Source: Lachnospiraceae bacterium (lineage in GTDB: Bacteria; Bacillota; Clostridia; Lachnospirales; Lachnospiraceae). Taken from it: 6,549 bases of DNA. Positions 4,974-6,549 of this stretch are shown in pieces; the first letter of the stretch is position 1, and every line of letters begins with the position of its first letter. The notes under the pieces are model-generated. The model saw only the letters and a list, made by a program, of their open reading frames with translations, was not told the origin of the DNA and did no database searches. The translations under genes were made by a program, and so were the position numbers. The stretch covers positions 1 through 6,549 of the forward strand of contig JAILPU010000317.1 in assembly GCA_024699395.1 (NCBI GenBank). The letters run 5' to 3'.

Positions 4974-6260
4974 ATGAGCGAATACAGGATTAATACAAAA
5001 TGTGTTCAGGGCGGATATCGTCCCGGAAACGGGGAACCCAGACAGGTGCCCATTATACAGTCTACAACTTTTAAATATGATACAAGCGAGGATATGGGGA
5101 AGCTTTTTGACCTTGAGGCAAGCGGATATTTTTACACCCGTCTTCAGAATCCCACCAATGATTTTGTAGCCAATAAGATCGCGGAGCTTGAGGGCGGTAC
5201 CGCAGCAATGCTTACATCCAGCGGACAGGCAGCCAATTTCTTCGCTCTTTTCAATGTATGTGAAAACGGCGGACATATAGTATGCTCTTCATCTATCTAC
5301 GGAGGAACCTTTAATCTTATTGCGGTTACCATGCCCAAGATGGGAATCGAGGTGACTTTTGTTTCTCCCGATGCTACCGAGGAGGAGCTTAATGCCGCAT
5401 TCAGACCCAACACCAGAGCTGTTTTCGGTGAGACCATTGCAAACCCTGCTCTTACTGTTCTTGACATTGAGCTTTTCGCAAAAGTTGCTCACGAGCACGG
5501 AGTTCCTTTTATAATCGACAATACCTTTGCAACTCCCGTTCACTGCAGACCTATTGAGTGGGGAGCAGATATTGTAACACATTCAACCACAAAGTATATG
5601 GACGGTCACGGTGCGGGCGTGGGCGGTTGTATCGTTGATGCCGGAAAGTTCGACTGGATGGCTCACAAGGATAAGTTCCCCGGCCTTTGCACTCCCGATG
5701 ATTCATACCACGGAATAACCTATGCCGAGAAGTTCGGAAAGGAAGGCGCTTTCATAACCAAGTGTACAGCACAGCTTATGAGAGATTTAGGTTCCATACA
5801 GAGCCCTCAGAACGCATTCTATCTCAATCTCGGACTTGAATCACTTCATGTAAGAATGAAGAGACATGCGGAAAACGGACAGGCTGTTGCCGAGTTCCTT
5901 GCAAAGCGTCCCGAGGTTAAGACTGTTACATATTCCGGACTTCCTTCCGACAAGTATTACAAGGTTGCACAGAAGTATCTTCCCGAGGGAGGATGCGGTG
6001 TTGTATCCTTTGAATTGAACGGTGGAAGAGAAGCTGCCGAGAAGTTCATGAAGGGTCTTAAGCTTATCGCTATCGAGACACACGTTGCAGATGCAAGAAG
6101 CTGCTGTCTCAATCCTGCCACATCTACTCACAGGCAGCTTACCGATAAGCAGCTTGAGGAAGCCGGAATTCCTGCAGGTCTTGTAAGACTTTCCTGCGGA
6201 CTTGAGGATAGCAGGGATCTTATCGAAGATCTTGAGCAGGCATTCGCAAATCTTAAATAA
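4974..6260 (+). CDS. metY: O-acetylhomoserine sulfhydrylase (MetY)
   Basis: A 428-residue cytoplasmic PLP enzyme of the Cys/Met metabolism family (fold type I). It converts O-acetylhomoserine and sulfide to homocysteine for methionine synthesis. Visible motifs are the N-terminal TKCVQGGY and IIQSTTF, YTRLQNPT (54-61, with the Tyr and Arg that contact the neighbouring subunit's PLP), SSGQAA (82-87), SIYGGT (107-112, ring-stacking Tyr109), IDNTFATP (181-188, Asp182) and HSTTKYMDGHG (203-213, PLP lysine K207). Near the C-terminus are RSCCLNPATSTHRQ and RLSCGLED, whose Arg405 should bind substrate carboxylate. The length of about 430 fits MetY better than MetB/MetC (about 380-400). AAGGA at 4964-4968 lies 5 nt before the ATG. 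It sits 150 nt after the cysK-like gene behind its own likely promoter and is followed by a strong hairpin. Confidence 0.93.
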   Translation: MSEYRINTKCVQGGYRPGNGEPRQVPIIQSTTFKYDTSEDMGKLFDLEASGYFYTRLQNPTNDFVANKIAELEGGTAAMLTSSGQAANFFALFNVCENGGHIVCSSSIYGGTFNLIAVTMPKMGIEVTFVSPDATEEELNAAFRPNTRAVFGETIANPALTVLDIELFAKVAHEHGVPFIIDNTFATPVHCRPIEWGADIVTHSTTKYMDGHGAGVGGCIVDAGKFDWMAHKDKFPGLCTPDDSYHGITYAEKFGKEGAFITKCTAQLMRDLGSIQSPQNAFYLNLGLESLHVRMKRHAENGQAVAEFLAKRPEVKTVTYSGLPSDKYYKVAQKYLPEGGCGVVSFELNGGREAAEKFMKGLKLIAIETHVADARSCCLNPATSTHRQLTDKQLEEAGIPAGLVRLSCGLEDSRDLIEDLEQAFANLK

Positions 6261-6277
6261 AGCCTACAGATTAAAAC

Positions 6278-6315
6278 ACCGGCTGTCTGAAGCTTAGACT
6301 CAGGCAGCCGGTTTG
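6278..6315 (+). terminator. Intrinsic terminator after metY
   Basis: ACCGGCTG (6278-6285) pairs with CAGCCGGT (6305-6312). A T-G wobble and CTGA/TCAG (6287-6290, 6300-6303) extend the stem to 13 bp around a 9-nt loop. Only a short T-rich tail follows (TTTGTGT), so termination may be incomplete. AAAAC just before the stem suggests some activity in the reverse direction too. Confidence 0.8.
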
Positions 6316-6338
6316 TGTATGTATGCGCGCCGTCTCAA

Positions 6339-6455
6339 TCAATGCCGGATGAACCTGTGGCGACAGGTATTCCACAGATTGGTGTGCACTGCGGTAATCG
6401 GCGCGGATATAAATTGTGTATTGCCGCAATGGGGGCGACATATAATCGCGTTCAT
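6339..6455 (-). other. Weak minus-strand ORF, possible gene remnant
   Basis: The frame is open on the minus strand from 6515 down to a stop at 6339-6341 (58 codons). Its only ATG (6453-6455) gives 38 residues beginning MNAIICRPHCGN. Upstream codons read ELWEYIHTDYDGAH, which looks protein-like. A CxxxC and a later Cys (WNTCRHRF) loosely recall a zinc ribbon. There is no ribosome binding site before the ATG and no acceptable start farther upstream. It could be a decayed 3' end of a gene or chance. It overlaps the inverted-repeat-rich tail. Confidence 0.2.
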
Positions 6456-6493
6456 GTGTGCACCGTCATAATCTGTGTGGATATATTCCCACA
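6353..6493. repeat. Inverted-repeat-rich intergenic tail
   Basis: Several hairpins lie close together. They are ACCTGT/ACAGGT with a GGCG loop (6353-6358, 6363-6368), TGCGGTAAT/ATTGCCGCA with one wobble (6390-6398, 6420-6428), GCGA/TCGC (6435-6438, 6446-6449) and TGTGG/CCACA (6476-6480, 6489-6493). An outer imperfect pair, CCACAGATT (6372-6380) with AATCTGTGTGG (6470-6480), could enclose the middle ones. No T-tract or known RNA family is recognised. The remaining bases to 6549 hold nothing clear. Confidence 0.5.
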
Positions 6494-6549
6494 GCTCTTC
6501 AGTTTGATGTGTATATCATGAATTGTTATGAGATGTCGGTGGGTGATGG

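Noticed and set aside
6315..6521. Plus-strand open frame of 68 codons after metY
   Set aside because: It begins on the tail of the terminator hairpin, has no ribosome binding site, and its composition (many Cys, Val and Ile in no pattern) does not look like a protein.
1..6549. CRISPR array, tRNA/rRNA genes, insertion sequence or prophage
   Set aside because: I saw no spaced identical repeats, no tRNA-like cloverleaf, no transposase or integrase motifs and no phage structural genes.

Overview
The window looks like chromosomal DNA of an anaerobic Firmicute, most likely a Lachnospiraceae-type Clostridia (Butyrivibrio/Roseburia-like). The reasons are strong AGGAGG-type ribosome binding sites, a T-box leader, a moderate GC content, clostridial lipoprotein and ABC-transporter styles, and a lysine/alanine/threonine-rich histone H1-like protein. 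The genus is an inference; no rRNA or other marker is present. All convincing genes lie on the + strand.

Layout. (1) 17-400: a small basic protein with an H1-like (TTAKK) tail followed by a short helical domain. (2) 401-974: a 574-nt stretch without a gene. It holds a possible weak terminator, a good sigma-A promoter (578-606), and a complete T-box leader (about 615-879) that ends in mutually exclusive antiterminator and terminator hairpins. The specifier loop reads UGG and the T-box bulge reads UGGC. Both point to tRNA-Trp. (3) 975-3836: a tightly packed ABC importer: lipoprotein receptor, membrane permease and ATPase, of the TrpX/TrpY/TrpZ type. (4) 3894-4823: a cysteine-synthase-family PLP enzyme with non-standard active-site residues, preceded by a tiny open frame whose stop overlaps its start (ATGA). 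(5) 4824-4973: a probable second promoter and a tandem 34-nt repeat. Each repeat copy contains an eight-codon ATG...TAA frame. (6) 4974-6260: O-acetylhomoserine sulfhydrylase (MetY), followed by a strong hairpin terminator. (7) 6313-6549: no convincing gene. This tail is rich in inverted repeats and has an open but weakly supported minus-strand frame.

How it fits together. When tRNA-Trp is uncharged, the leader should antiterminate and allow expression of the tryptophan importer. No terminator is visible between the ATPase and the cysteine-synthase-like gene, so a sulfur enzyme may be under tryptophan control by read-through. The next gene, metY, probably also has its own promoter. If the cysteine-synthase-like protein is in fact a cysteine lyase, as its substitutions hint, its sulfide could feed MetY. 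The most interesting points are this unusual pairing, the variant active site, and the mini-ORFs and tandem repeats in front of the two sulfur genes.
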